A stretch of 64,000 bases of DNA, taken from the NCBI RefSeq assembly GCF_003149535.1, contig NZ_QGDB01000002.1, forward strand, positions 62,001 to 126,000. The letters are read 5' to 3'. Positions 1 through 8,612 of this stretch are shown one piece after another. The notes beneath the pieces were generated by a model, which saw only the letters and a list, made by a program, of their open reading frames with translations, did not search any database and was not told the origin of the DNA. The DNA is from Falsochrobactrum shanghaiense (GTDB lineage: Bacteria; Pseudomonadota; Alphaproteobacteria; Rhizobiales; Rhizobiaceae). Position 1 is the stretch's first letter, and every line of letters starts with the position of its first letter. The translations under genes were made by a program, and so were the position numbers.

Positions 1-2
1 CC

Positions 3-893
3 TTTGCTTTAGGTACAGATACGGGGGGATCGATCCGAACACCAGCTGCCGTATGTGGCGTAGTTGGATTGAAGCCAACTTACGGACTCGTGAGTCGCGG
101 AGGGTGTATTCCAAACTCATTTTCGCAGGATCATATTGGTCCGATCACTGGTACGGTTGAAGATGCGGCGATCGTTTTAGAGGCCATAGCCGGTTATGAT
201 GTCTACGATTCAGGCAGCGTAAACCGCGAGAGAGTTCAATATATCGGTTACTTGGAACAAGCGGTCCCGAGAGGTTTGCGGGTAGGCGTTCCGTGGAAAT
301 GGTTCACTCAGGATTCTCCGGTAAGTTTGGCGGTTTTATCCGCTTTCGAAGCCTCGATGAAAGTACTCGCCAGTTTGGGTGCTGAACTGGAGGAAGTGGA
401 ACTCCCACCATTACACGAATTTGAAGCTGTTAAAAAAATAATCGCCTTATCAGATCTTTATTCGTTGCACGGCCCGGTTTTACGCCATTCACCGGAACTT
501 TTGGGAAGCAACCTTCGAGGCCGGATCGTGGCGGGTGCCTTGCTTCAAGCCGATGATCTCGTTCAGGCGCAACGCTTACGCGGGCTGTTACAGCGCGCTA
601 TGAATAAAGTTTTTAATCAGGTAGAAATTTTGGCTCTTCCTATGTCTGAGCCGGCAAGCGTGCTGAGAGCCGAGCCACCAGAGTCCCTATTTGAAACCCT
701 TGGTTTTGCTTCGCCTTTTAATGTGACCGGCCATCCTGCCATCAGTATCCCAAATGGAAAAACCAAAGATGGGCTTCCCTTGAGTCTTCAACTTGTTGGT
801 CGGCATTTTTGCGAGGCACGATTGTTGAATGTAGCGCATCAGATGGAACTGGTATTTGATAGTATCGTCGGCCATCCTGCTGGATATATGTAA
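3..893 (+). CDS. Amidase (amidase signature family), 5' end outside window
   Basis: Amidase-signature hydrolase that would cleave an amide or carbamate C-N bond. The reading frame is open from the first bases and begins inside the signature: GTDTGGSIRTPA with the nucleophilic Ser, then GVVGLKPTYG. The catalytic Lys and cis-Ser of the family lie upstream, outside the window. The C-terminal hallmark (SPFNVTGHPAISIP, then GLPLSLQLVG) is intact and the gene ends in TAA at 891-893. About 296 residues are visible of a usual 450-500. The DNA is clearly less GC-rich than the rest of the window, which suggests recent acquisition. The substrate cannot be told; GatA itself is unlikely because no gatB or gatC is adjacent. 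Confidence 0.9.
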   Translation, partial: FALGTDTGGSIRTPAAVCGVVGLKPTYGLVSRGGCIPNSFSQDHIGPITGTVEDAAIVLEAIAGYDVYDSGSVNRERVQYIGYLEQAVPRGLRVGVPWKWFTQDSPVSLAVLSAFEASMKVLASLGAELEEVELPPLHEFEAVKKIIALSDLYSLHGPVLRHSPELLGSNLRGRIVAGALLQADDLVQAQRLRGLLQRAMNKVFNQVEILALPMSEPASVLRAEPPESLFETLGFASPFNVTGHPAISIPNGKTKDGLPLSLQLVGRHFCEARLLNVAHQMELVFDSIVGHPAGYM

Positions 894-1139
894 TGAAGGT
901 GGAGTAAGGGAACAGTTGCCGGTCTTGCAGTAAAAAGCTCAACCGGGTATTCAGCCATCCGATTATCCTTCCTGCGGTGCGTAAACATTTTTTGCTTGCA
1001 ACGATGCAGGAATAGGACAGGCACGAGACCGGATCATATGCCGGGACCAGACACCTGACGCAGCCCCATCAATTTTTCTTGCCGTAAAAACTGAACTGCT
1101 TCTCGCAGGAAGGCTTGACATCCACTTTGGATTTATAGA
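894..1139. other. Intergenic region, no gene recognised
   Basis: This stretch lies between the amidase and the GntR regulator. Short frames on both strands have no recognisable motif. A TTGACA hexamer at 1115-1120 could be a -35 element, but no good -10 box follows at the usual distance, so no promoter is called. Confidence 0.4.
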
Positions 1140-1153
1140 GTGTATCCAATTAT

Positions 1154-1167
1154 CGTATTCAAATACG
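1154..1167. promoter_or_regulatory. Candidate GntR operator
   Basis: A perfect inverted repeat, CGTATT-N2-AATACG, ends two bases before the preferred ATG (1170) of the GntR gene. FCD-type GntR proteins usually bind short palindromes next to their own genes, so autoregulation is plausible. Binding is inferred. Confidence 0.4.
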
Positions 1168-1169
1168 GG

Positions 1170-1895
1170 ATGTCAGGAATGGCGAAGTTTTCTGCAAGCC
1201 AGCGAGTGGCGGATCATATGCGCAAGGCCATCCTCTCGGGCGACATCCTTCCCGGAGGTCGCCTGATACAGGAACAAATCGCTGAAGCATTGGGCGTGTC
1301 ACGTATTCCTGTTCGGGAAGGGCTGAGGCTTCTCGAAGCGGAAGGATTGGTGGTTTACGAGAAAAACAGTGGCTATTCAGTAGCGCGGATGGATGCGGCT
1401 CAATTGCACAGTACCCAGCGCATTCGGCAGTTGCTGGAGGCTGAAGCGGTTCGGCAGGCTGCATCGGCGGGTCGCCTCGGTCCCGCTCTTGCGGGAGCCA
1501 TGAAGCAACAGCATCTCAATCTTCAACAATTGCCGGTGGATGAGACGGTAGCGGTCGCAACAAAAACGCGGGCCTTCCACTTCACGCTTTTCGAAGCCTG
1601 CTGTGAGCCGGTCCTGCTGCGCATATTGCGCAACCTGTGGGATAACACCGATAGCTGGCGCACCATTTATTACCGGCTGATCTTTGCTTCCGATGCGGAG
1701 CATCGGGCAGCGGTCTTTGCCGAACATCGTCACCTTATCGAGCTTGTGGAGAGCGGGCAGCCTGAAGCCGTAATCGAGCTTCTCGACAGCTTGCGTTCAA
1801 ATGGTATCGCGGCCGTTGAATCCGCGGTCGTACGAAGTCGTGGACAGGAGAACCGGGTTCAGGCGCATCTCATGATGCGCGCACTCCAAATGTAA
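1170..1895 (+). CDS. GntR-family (FCD) transcriptional regulator
   Basis: A 241-residue regulator with an N-terminal winged helix-turn-helix (ADHMRKAILSGDILPGGRLI, then EALGVSRIPVREGLRLLEAEG) and an all-helical FCD effector domain. FCD proteins usually sense organic acids or related metabolites. A longer frame starts at GTG 1140, but ATG 1170 or 1179 is preferred because the helix-turn-helix follows at once and a palindrome sits just upstream. The TRAP transporter genes begin 30 bp downstream on the same strand, so it probably controls that uptake and catabolic cluster. Confidence 0.87.
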   Translation: MSGMAKFSASQRVADHMRKAILSGDILPGGRLIQEQIAEALGVSRIPVREGLRLLEAEGLVVYEKNSGYSVARMDAAQLHSTQRIRQLLEAEAVRQAASAGRLGPALAGAMKQQHLNLQQLPVDETVAVATKTRAFHFTLFEACCEPVLLRILRNLWDNTDSWRTIYYRLIFASDAEHRAAVFAEHRHLIELVESGQPEAVIELLDSLRSNGIAAVESAVVRSRGQENRVQAHLMMRALQM

Positions 1896-1925
1896 AAATC
1901 AAAAAACAAAGGGGAAAATATAATA

Positions 1926-2930
1926 ATGGGTATTTCACGTTTCACGCGCCGATCGGCGTCTGCCCTGCTGGCAGGATGTTTCTTCTCGGCGATGCTTGCC
2001 GGAGGCAGCGTCGCTCAGGAAAAAGTCAAACTCCGCCTTGCTCATGGTTACACGCCGATCTCCGTCGAGCAGGAAGTGCTGACCGCCACCACGGATAAAA
2101 TTCGTGAGCGAACCAATGGCGGACTGGATATTCAGATATTTCCCAGCAATGAGCTTGGAACCAACTCGGATGTCGTCGAGCAGGCTGTTTCCGGCGGCGA
2201 TATAATCGTTTTCGTCGATGCTTCGGGGGCGGCGGAAAAGGGGTTTCCCACTCTTTCGATTCTTTCGGGCCCGTTCCTCTTTGACAATGGAGAGCAGGCG
2301 CAAAAATTTGCTGAATCTCCCATGTTCAAGGAGTGGACCGAGGAGCTTGCGAAGAAAGGCAACTTGCGCCTTCTGGCATTGAATTGGTTCGATGAGCCCC
2401 GCGATATTATCGGTGATCGATCCTTTGCGGACCCTGCCGCATTGAACGGCATGAAAATTCGCCTTCCGCCTCTGGATGCATGGCTTCATACCTTCAAGCC
2501 GCTCGGAGCGATCCCGACCAATCTGACATATGGTGAAACCTATGGAGCGCTCGAACAGGGCGTTGTGAATGGCGCTGAATCGTCTCCAAATGCCATTTTC
2601 GCCGCCAAGTGGGGAGAAGTTTCCAAGCATCTTACCCGAACGGGGCATATCCGCCCATGGTTGGGTTACGCCATGGGTGAGGATGCTTTCTTGCGCTTGC
2701 CTGAAGAATACCGTGCCATTCTTCTGGAAGAGTTCAATGAGGCAGGAAAGCTGGCTGCAAAAACCCATACCGAGCGCACCAACGCCAATATCGAGGCCAT
2801 GAAGGCAATGGGGGTCGAGGTGCATCAGGCCGACATCGACGCCTATCGTGCTGCGGCAGCCGGTTTTTACACCAGCTCCAAGGATTGGCCCGCTGATCTC
2901 GTCGATCAGATACGCACCGCCGCAAAATAA
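1926..2930 (+). CDS. TRAP transporter solute-binding protein (DctP family)
   Basis: Periplasmic receptor of a tripartite ATP-independent transporter. The 334-residue product starts with a signal peptide (RRSASALLAGCFFSAMLAGG, cleavage near SVAQE). The mature part has the DctP fold: a lobe ending in the NELGTNSDVVEQ region, and a region around LALNWFDEPRD and MKIRLPP, where the family places its carboxylate-binding Arg. It is the first of three TRAP genes in the order P-Q-M. The ligand is probably a carboxylate or betaine-type acid, which cannot be read from sequence alone. Confidence 0.92.
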   Translation: MGISRFTRRSASALLAGCFFSAMLAGGSVAQEKVKLRLAHGYTPISVEQEVLTATTDKIRERTNGGLDIQIFPSNELGTNSDVVEQAVSGGDIIVFVDASGAAEKGFPTLSILSGPFLFDNGEQAQKFAESPMFKEWTEELAKKGNLRLLALNWFDEPRDIIGDRSFADPAALNGMKIRLPPLDAWLHTFKPLGAIPTNLTYGETYGALEQGVVNGAESSPNAIFAAKWGEVSKHLTRTGHIRPWLGYAMGEDAFLRLPEEYRAILLEEFNEAGKLAAKTHTERTNANIEAMKAMGVEVHQADIDAYRAAAAGFYTSSKDWPADLVDQIRTAAK

Positions 2931-2983
2931 GGCAGAATCGGCCCCTCTTGCGAGGGCTGGTTTCAACCCAAGCGGAAAAGCAC

Positions 2984-3517
2984 ATGAAACGCATCATCCT
3001 CTTCATGGAGGATAGCCTGCCGGCTATCCTTCTGGCGATCATGGTCACGGCTCTGAGCGCCGAAGTATTTGCCCGGTACGTTCTCAAGCATTCTATTCTC
3101 GGTGTGACCGAGATAGCCGAAATCTGTTTCGTCTGGCAGGTCTATCTTGCCAGCATCGCAATCATGCGCAGAAGGCGGCACATCGCCGTCCATGTCTTGC
3201 GGGACAGGCTGGCTGCACGCGGGCGCGCGCTCCTCGATAGCCTGAATAATCTCATCATAGCCGGAACGCTGGTGCTTGTCGGATGGCAAGCATGGAAATT
3301 CGTCATACGCACCAATTTCTCGCTGCTCCCGGCTACGGGCCTGTCGCGCCGCATATTGGCGATAGCAGTGCTGGTCGGCGTGCTGGGAATGCTGTTTCAC
3401 GTGGTTCTGCATCTATACACGTCCCTGCGCGGCGCATGTGATGGCGACTACACCGCCGAACCGGAAAGTCTGGGAGAGCTTGACGATCTGGAACAGGGCA
3501 AGGGAGAGTTGGCATGA
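2984..3517 (+). CDS. TRAP transporter small permease (DctQ family)
   Basis: Small four-helix membrane subunit of the TRAP transporter, 177 residues from ATG 2984; an upstream in-frame start at 2948 is less likely. Hydrophobic segments lie near LPAILLAIMVTALSAEVFA, EICFVWQVYLASIAIM, NNLIIAGTLVLVGWQAWKF and ILAIAVLVGVLGMLFHVVL. The pattern ending in WQVYLASIAIMRRRRHIAV is typical of the family. It overlaps the large subunit by 4 bp (ATGA), showing translational coupling. The acidic C-terminal tail is cytoplasmic. Confidence 0.9.
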   Translation: MKRIILFMEDSLPAILLAIMVTALSAEVFARYVLKHSILGVTEIAEICFVWQVYLASIAIMRRRRHIAVHVLRDRLAARGRALLDSLNNLIIAGTLVLVGWQAWKFVIRTNFSLLPATGLSRRILAIAVLVGVLGMLFHVVLHLYTSLRGACDGDYTAEPESLGELDDLEQGKGELA

Positions 3518-4794
3518 CTATCGCATTGCTGATATTGCTGATCGTCGGGCTTATCGCCATCGGGTTGCCGATTGCATTCGCGTTGCTTGCAGCGTGCCTG
3601 GTCTATTTCACGGTCACTCCCGCGCTGGATATTATCGTGGTGCAGCGCATGGTTACAGCGCTCGCTTCCTTCCCGCTCCTTGCCGTGCCGTTCTTCGTCC
3701 TTACAGGGACGATCATGGCGCGCGGTGGTATCGCCGAACGTCTGATTGGCTTTGCCGATGTGCTGGTCGGGCATTTGCGTGGCGGCCTCGCACAGGTCAA
3801 TGTCATGAACAGCGTGCTGATCGGCGGCATGTCCGGCTCGGCAAGCGCCGATGCGGCAATAGACAGCAAGGTTCTTGTGCCTATCATGCGTCGCAAGGGC
3901 TATTCCAATGGCTTCGCCAGTGCGCTGACCGCAACCTCTTCCGTCTTTTCTCCCATCCTGCCGCCCTCGATCAGCCTGGTGATCTATGGCGTGCTGGCCG
4001 ACGTCTCCATTGGTGACCTGTTCATAGCGGGGCTGGGCGTCGCGGCGGTCATGCTGGTCGTCATGATGGTGACCGTGCATATCATGTCGATCCGCAACGG
4101 TTATGCGCCTTCCCGCCGCCGGGCATCCCTGGTCGAGATTGGCGCGGCGGCGAAACATTCCTTCTTTGCCCTGATGATGCCTGTGCTGCTTCTGGTGGGA
4201 CTTCGGGCAGGGGTATTCACCCCGACCGAGCTGGCCGCTGTGTCAGTCGTATATTCGCTGTTCATTGCGATGTTCGTTTATCGCGAAATCAGCTGGGGCT
4301 CTCTCATGCCGATCTTGCGCGAGGCTTCGCTGACGACGGCGATGATCATGCTTATCATCGCCGCTTCGGGCGCTTTCGGGCTGGTGGTTTCCTATGAGCA
4401 AATTCCCCGGCAGATGAAAGCCGTGCTGGATGCAGCTTCCGTCTCTCCGATCATCTTCATGCTGATGGTTGCCGGCGCGCTGCTTATTTTGGGAATGGTG
4501 CTGGAGTCATTGTCCTTGATGATTATCCTCATCCCGGTTCTTGCGCCGATCGGCGAAGCGCTGGGTATTCCGGCAGTGCAGCTGGGGCTGATGCTGGTGC
4601 TGGTTTTCACCATCGGCGGAATCACGCCTCCGGTCGGAACCATTTCCTTCACCGTCTGCGCGATCACCGGTTGCAGGCTTGGGGAATTTACCCGCGCCTT
4701 CCTTCCCTTTCTGGTGGGTTTGATCCTCGTTACGCTGGCCGTAATCCTGTTTCCGGCGCTGACGACATATCTGCCCGCAGTCCTTCGTCATTAG
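3514..4794 (+). CDS. TRAP transporter large permease (DctM family)
   Basis: Twelve-helix membrane subunit that couples import to an ion gradient; 426 residues, the usual DctM length. Typical features are GGIAERLIGFADVLVGHLRG, NSVLIGGMSGSASADAAID, the PILPPSISLVIYG loop and TPPVGTISFTVCAI near the C-terminus. The start overlaps the DctQ stop. With DctP and DctQ it makes a complete transporter. The flavoenzyme gene starts 17 bp later, so substrate uptake and oxidation are probably co-transcribed. Confidence 0.93.
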   Translation: MTIALLILLIVGLIAIGLPIAFALLAACLVYFTVTPALDIIVVQRMVTALASFPLLAVPFFVLTGTIMARGGIAERLIGFADVLVGHLRGGLAQVNVMNSVLIGGMSGSASADAAIDSKVLVPIMRRKGYSNGFASALTATSSVFSPILPPSISLVIYGVLADVSIGDLFIAGLGVAAVMLVVMMVTVHIMSIRNGYAPSRRRASLVEIGAAAKHSFFALMMPVLLLVGLRAGVFTPTELAAVSVVYSLFIAMFVYREISWGSLMPILREASLTTAMIMLIIAASGAFGLVVSYEQIPRQMKAVLDAASVSPIIFMLMVAGALLILGMVLESLSLMIILIPVLAPIGEALGIPAVQLGLMLVLVFTIGGITPPVGTISFTVCAITGCRLGEFTRAFLPFLVGLILVTLAVILFPALTTYLPAVLRH

Positions 4795-4810
4795 TTGCCG
4801 TCAGGAAAGA

Positions 4811-6850
4811 ATGAACATGTCACAGGACCCGCTACTGCAACCCTTTCAGCTAAAGAACCTGACATTGCGCAACCGGATTGTCAGCACCTCGCATGAGCCC
4901 GCCTATGGCGAACAGGGCATGCCAAAGGACCGTTATCGCCTTTATCATGTCGAGAAGGCCAAAGGCGGGGTAGGGCTTACGATGATCGGCACTTCCATGG
5001 TGTCGCGCGATAGTCCGTCGTCATTCGGCAGCAATCTCGTTCTGCACAGGCCGGAAATCGAGGGCTGGCTGCGTAAGGTGGCTGATGATGTGCATGCCGA
5101 GGGTGCGGCGCTCATGCTGCAAATCACGCATCTGGGCAGGCGTACAAGCCATTATGCAGGCGACTGGCTGCCCGCACTTTCCGCATCGGCGATCCCCGAG
5201 CCATTCCATCGTGCTACGCCGAAAATTGCCGAGGACTGGGACCTCGAACGCATCATCGCCGATTACGCTGCGGCGGCACTGCGTTGCAGGGAAGCCGGGT
5301 TGGATGGAATCGAGATCGAATGCTACGGTCATCTTTTCGACGGGTTTTTATCGCCGCTGACCAATAAGCGTACCGACCGCTGGGGCGGTTCTGCGGAAAA
5401 GCGGCTCGCTTTTCCCCGTGCTGTGGTTCAGGCGATCCGCAAAGCCGTCGGACCCGACTTTATCGTGGGCCTGCGCGCTGCGATTGATGAGGATGATCCC
5501 GAGGGTGTCGGGCTGGAAGAGGGACTGAACGCCGTTCGGGTTCTTGCCAGTGACGGGATCGACTTTCTGTCGGTCATCAAAGGCACGATTGGCACCGATG
5601 AGGGGCTGGCCCGGGTCATTCCGCCGATGGGCACGCCTTCGGCGCCTTTCCTCGATTTTGCCGGCAAAGTGAAGAAGGCTCTCGATCTGCCCATCATGCA
5701 TGCCGCCCGCATCAATGATGTGGCGACCGCTCGCCATGCGGTCGGCGAGGGGCTTCTGGATCTTGTCGGCATGACACGAGCGATGATGGCCGATCCGCAT
5801 ATCGTCAATAAGGTCGCAACGGGCCTCGCTGATCGTATCCGGCCCTGCGTTGGCGCTACCTATTGCCTGGATGCCCTGCATAGAACGGGCGATTCAAAAT
5901 GTATTCACAACCCTTCCACCGGGCGCGAGGGCGTGCTTCCACACATAATCCCCAGAAGCGCCACTCCGGGACGCCGCGCGGTCGTTGTTGGCGGCGGTCC
6001 CGCCGGGTTGGAAGCCGCAAGAGTGCTGGCCGAGCGCGGGCACAAGGTCACGCTTTTTGAAGCGAATAAACAGCCGGGCGGGCAGATCGTCATAGCAGCC
6101 AAATCGAAACGCCGCCGCGATCTTATCGGGATAGTGGATTGGCGATTGGCCGAAGCGGAAATTCTTGGCGTTGATATACACTGCGGTGTCTATGCCGAGG
6201 TCGATGACGTGCTGGCCGAACGGCCGGATATTGTCATCGTCGCCACCGGCGGACTGCCTGACCGCAGCTTTTTAAAACAGGGCGAAGACCTCGTCGCCGA
6301 CACATGGGAGGTAATGACCGACAGGCCGAAGTCGGGCGATGTGCTGGTATTCGACAATATGGGTGGTCATGCGGGGCTGGATGCGACGGAAACGCTGGTC
6401 AATGGTGGAGCGAAAGTCGAATATGTTACGCCTGCGCGTGTTATTGCACCTGAAGTCGGCCCCCTGACGTCGCCCGGCTATCTGCGCATGTTCGCCGACC
6501 ATGGCGTACAGGTGAGTTTGGGCTGGCGTCTTCATGGTGTCACCCGCGAAGGCGGAAGGCTGGCGGCGCATCTTGTAAACGAATATTCCCAGTCGGCGCG
6601 CACCCGCATTGTTGACCATGTCGTGGTTGAACATGGCACGCTGCCCAATGACGATCTCTATTTCGGCCTGATCCCCTATTCGGTCAATCTTGGAGAGCTT
6701 GATCTCCAGGCCTTCATCGACATCAAGCCTCAAGGCCTCAGGCGTAACGAGAACGGGCGATTTCAGTTGTTCCGTATTGGTGACGCCGTGGCCGGACGCA
6801 ACATCCATGCCGCCATTTATGACGCTGCACGGCTGTGCATGCCCGCTTGA
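4811..6850 (+). CDS. TMADH/N-methylproline-demethylase-like NADH:flavin oxidoreductase
   Basis: A 679-residue two-part flavoenzyme. Residues about 8-340 form an old-yellow-enzyme TIM barrel (LRNRIVSTSHEP, LQITHLGRRTSHYAGDW, GHLFDGFLSPLTNKRTDRWG). A linker that normally binds a 4Fe-4S cluster follows (RPCVGATYC, then KCIHNPSTGRE), and then an NAD(P)/FAD domain with AVVVGGGPAGLEAARVLAERG. The RNRI.STSH start and the Ala in place of the second cluster Cys recall stachydrine/N-methylproline demethylases more than FadH. An oxidative N-demethylase is my best guess. It sits between a TRAP transporter and an aldo/keto reductase. Confidence 0.8.
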   Translation: MNMSQDPLLQPFQLKNLTLRNRIVSTSHEPAYGEQGMPKDRYRLYHVEKAKGGVGLTMIGTSMVSRDSPSSFGSNLVLHRPEIEGWLRKVADDVHAEGAALMLQITHLGRRTSHYAGDWLPALSASAIPEPFHRATPKIAEDWDLERIIADYAAAALRCREAGLDGIEIECYGHLFDGFLSPLTNKRTDRWGGSAEKRLAFPRAVVQAIRKAVGPDFIVGLRAAIDEDDPEGVGLEEGLNAVRVLASDGIDFLSVIKGTIGTDEGLARVIPPMGTPSAPFLDFAGKVKKALDLPIMHAARINDVATARHAVGEGLLDLVGMTRAMMADPHIVNKVATGLADRIRPCVGATYCLDALHRTGDSKCIHNPSTGREGVLPHIIPRSATPGRRAVVVGGGPAGLEAARVLAERGHKVTLFEANKQPGGQIVIAAKSKRRRDLIGIVDWRLAEAEILGVDIHCGVYAEVDDVLAERPDIVIVATGGLPDRSFLKQGEDLVADTWEVMTDRPKSGDVLVFDNMGGHAGLDATETLVNGGAKVEYVTPARVIAPEVGPLTSPGYLRMFADHGVQVSLGWRLHGVTREGGRLAAHLVNEYSQSARTRIVDHVVVEHGTLPNDDLYFGLIPYSVNLGELDLQAFIDIKPQGLRRNENGRFQLFRIGDAVAGRNIHAAIYDAARLCMPA

Positions 6851-6886
6851 AGAATTCCACCTCAACAAAGATAGGTTATATGACAG

Positions 6887-7861
6887 ATGAATTACGTAAA
6901 TCTCGGTAAAAGCGGCTTGAAAATCTCGCGTCTGGCACTCGGATGCATGACCTACGGAGACCCCAAAGCCGGTACGCATGATTGGGCGCTTGGCCTTGAC
7001 GATGCGCGCCCTTTCATCCGGCAGGCAATCGAAGCGGGCATCAATTTTTTCGATACTGCGAATGCTTATTCTGCGGGTGCCAGCGAAGAGGTCGTCGGCC
7101 AGTTGCTCAAGGAGCATGCTTCGCGCGATGATGTCGTGATCGCTACAAAGGTACATTTTCCTGTCGGCAAAGGCGGCCCCAATCGGCAGGGCCTGTCACG
7201 CAAGGCACTGATTGCGGCCTGCGATGCCAGCCTGAAGCGTCTGGGCACGGATTATATCGATCTTTATCAGATCCATCGCTGGGATCCGGAAACGCCGATC
7301 GAAGAGACACTGCAAACGCTTGATGACCTCATTCGCGCGGGCAAGGTGCGTTATATCGGTGCGTCATCCATGTATGCCTGGCAGTTTTCCAAGGCGCTTT
7401 ATACGTCGAAACTCAATGGCTGGGCGCATTTCGTCAGCATGCAGCCGCATTACAATCTGCTTTACCGCGAGGAAGAGCGCGAAATCATTCCGCTTTGTCA
7501 GGATCAGGGTGTTGCTGTCATTCCGTGGAGCCCGCTTGCTCGTGGTCGACTGACCAAGATCACGACGGATAGCGACCGCAGCCGCCACGATCCATTCGCC
7601 AAAAGCCTTTATCTGGACGAGGACGAGAAGATTATCGAAGTGGTCGCGCGTATTGCCAAGAACCGTGATGTGCCCATGGCACAGATCGCTTTGGCATGGA
7701 CTTCGAGCCGACCGGGCATCACCGCGCCGATCATAGGGGCAACAAAGCCGCATCATATTACGGATGCCGTCGCGGCCCTCGATATTTCCTTGACCAAGGA
7801 AGAAATCGCCGAGATGGAACAGTTCTATACGCCGCGATCGGTATCGGGATTGTCGCGCTGA
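6887..7861 (+). CDS. Aldo/keto reductase
   Basis: NADPH-dependent oxidoreductase of the AKR superfamily, 324 residues. The catalytic tetrad can be placed: Asp in NFFDTANAYS, Tyr in the same motif, Lys in VVIATKVHFP and His in LYQIHRWDP. The cofactor region (IPWSPLARGRL, then APIIGATKPHHI) is intact. It lies 36 bp after the flavoenzyme gene and ends the GntR-TRAP cluster. It may process an aldehyde or ketone from the pathway; the substrate is unknown. Confidence 0.88.
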   Translation: MNYVNLGKSGLKISRLALGCMTYGDPKAGTHDWALGLDDARPFIRQAIEAGINFFDTANAYSAGASEEVVGQLLKEHASRDDVVIATKVHFPVGKGGPNRQGLSRKALIAACDASLKRLGTDYIDLYQIHRWDPETPIEETLQTLDDLIRAGKVRYIGASSMYAWQFSKALYTSKLNGWAHFVSMQPHYNLLYREEEREIIPLCQDQGVAVIPWSPLARGRLTKITTDSDRSRHDPFAKSLYLDEDEKIIEVVARIAKNRDVPMAQIALAWTSSRPGITAPIIGATKPHHITDAVAALDISLTKEEIAEMEQFYTPRSVSGLSR

Positions 7862-7870
7862 ATGTAATTT

Positions 7871-7918
7871 AGAGCGCATCCCGAAAAGTGTGAAACGGTT
7901 TTCGGACAAGATGCGCGG
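7871..7918. repeat. Short palindromic Rhizobiales-type intergenic repeat
   Basis: The sequence folds as GCGCATC/GATGCGC outer arms and CCGAAAA/TTTTCGG inner arms around a GTGTGAAACG core. The same GTGTGAAACGG core recurs at 22164, 33886 and, inverted, at 19784. It sits just after the aldo/keto reductase and before the end of a convergent operon, where it could also act as a terminator hairpin. Confidence 0.7.
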
Positions 7919-8037
7919 TAAAAACAAACAGTCAGATCAAAATGGTCCCGTCGGCGCTTTGTGCCGGCGGGAAATTATACCGTACCGGCCGACCCCATCG
8001 GCATGCGGGTTTCAGGAAGCGGGCCTTGCGAGCCGTT

Positions 8038-8568
8038 TTAGCGGTTGGTCTGGAGAGGCATGGCTGTGCCTTGTTGCCATATGAGAGGGACAGGGCACGG
8101 GTTGTCTTCAACCTGAAAGATGTCAATGATCTTTCCAAAATACACGAGATGGCTGCCATATTCATGTACAGCGTCGCGCTCACAGAAGACGGAGGAGAGA
8201 CAGCCTTCAAGCCAGGGCAGGCCCCTCGGGCCTTCGTGCCAGAGAGGGCTTCGGAAACGCTCTGCCCGCGTTTTGGAACTTGAGAACAATCGCAGGATTG
8301 GCTCGTGCGCTATGCTCAGAATGTTCACACAAAATAACCCCGTCTGTTCCAGAACCGGGGCGGCCGACGCGGTGTGATTGATCGCGAACATCATGGAAGG
8401 AGGAGACATCGACAGGGAGTTCGCGGTGGTGACAGCCAGACCATGATAATCACCGGCAGCATCGCGGGTTGTAACCAATGCTACGCCTGTTGCGGCATTG
8501 CGCATCGTCAAACGCAGGCCATTTGCAAGATTTTGATGGAGCAGGTTGCAGGGTGTGGTTTCCGCCAT
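8038..8568 (-). CDS. Flavin reductase-like protein (NtaB/EmoB type)
   Basis: A 176-residue protein of the flavin reductase-like domain family, which supplies FMNH2 to a partner monooxygenase. The FMN-binding start (LRNAATGVALVTTRDAAG-like, then GLAVTTANSLSMSPPSMMFA) is clear. The start is supported by a strong AGGAGG six bases before the ATG. It is the last gene of the leftward operon headed by an NtaA-type monooxygenase, which strongly suggests the two form a two-component system. It lies 44 bp after the hydroxyacid dehydrogenase. Confidence 0.85.
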   Translation of the reverse strand: MAETTPCNLLHQNLANGLRLTMRNAATGVALVTTRDAAGDYHGLAVTTANSLSMSPPSMMFAINHTASAAPVLEQTGLFCVNILSIAHEPILRLFSSSKTRAERFRSPLWHEGPRGLPWLEGCLSSVFCERDAVHEYGSHLVYFGKIIDIFQVEDNPCPVPLIWQQGTAMPLQTNR

Positions 8569-8612
8569 GGATTTCCTCCTTCTTCGTTCATTGGCCCTTT
8601 CGGACCCGCTAC

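Noticed and set aside
1115-1145. Promoter with TTGACA before the first GntR gene
   Set aside because: The nearest TATA-like hexamers are 13 or more than 20 bases away, outside the normal spacer range.
1935-2966. Long minus-strand frame (343 codons) over the dctP-type gene
   Set aside because: It is antisense to a clear TRAP binding protein and has no recognisable domain; high-GC genes often leave such open shadows.
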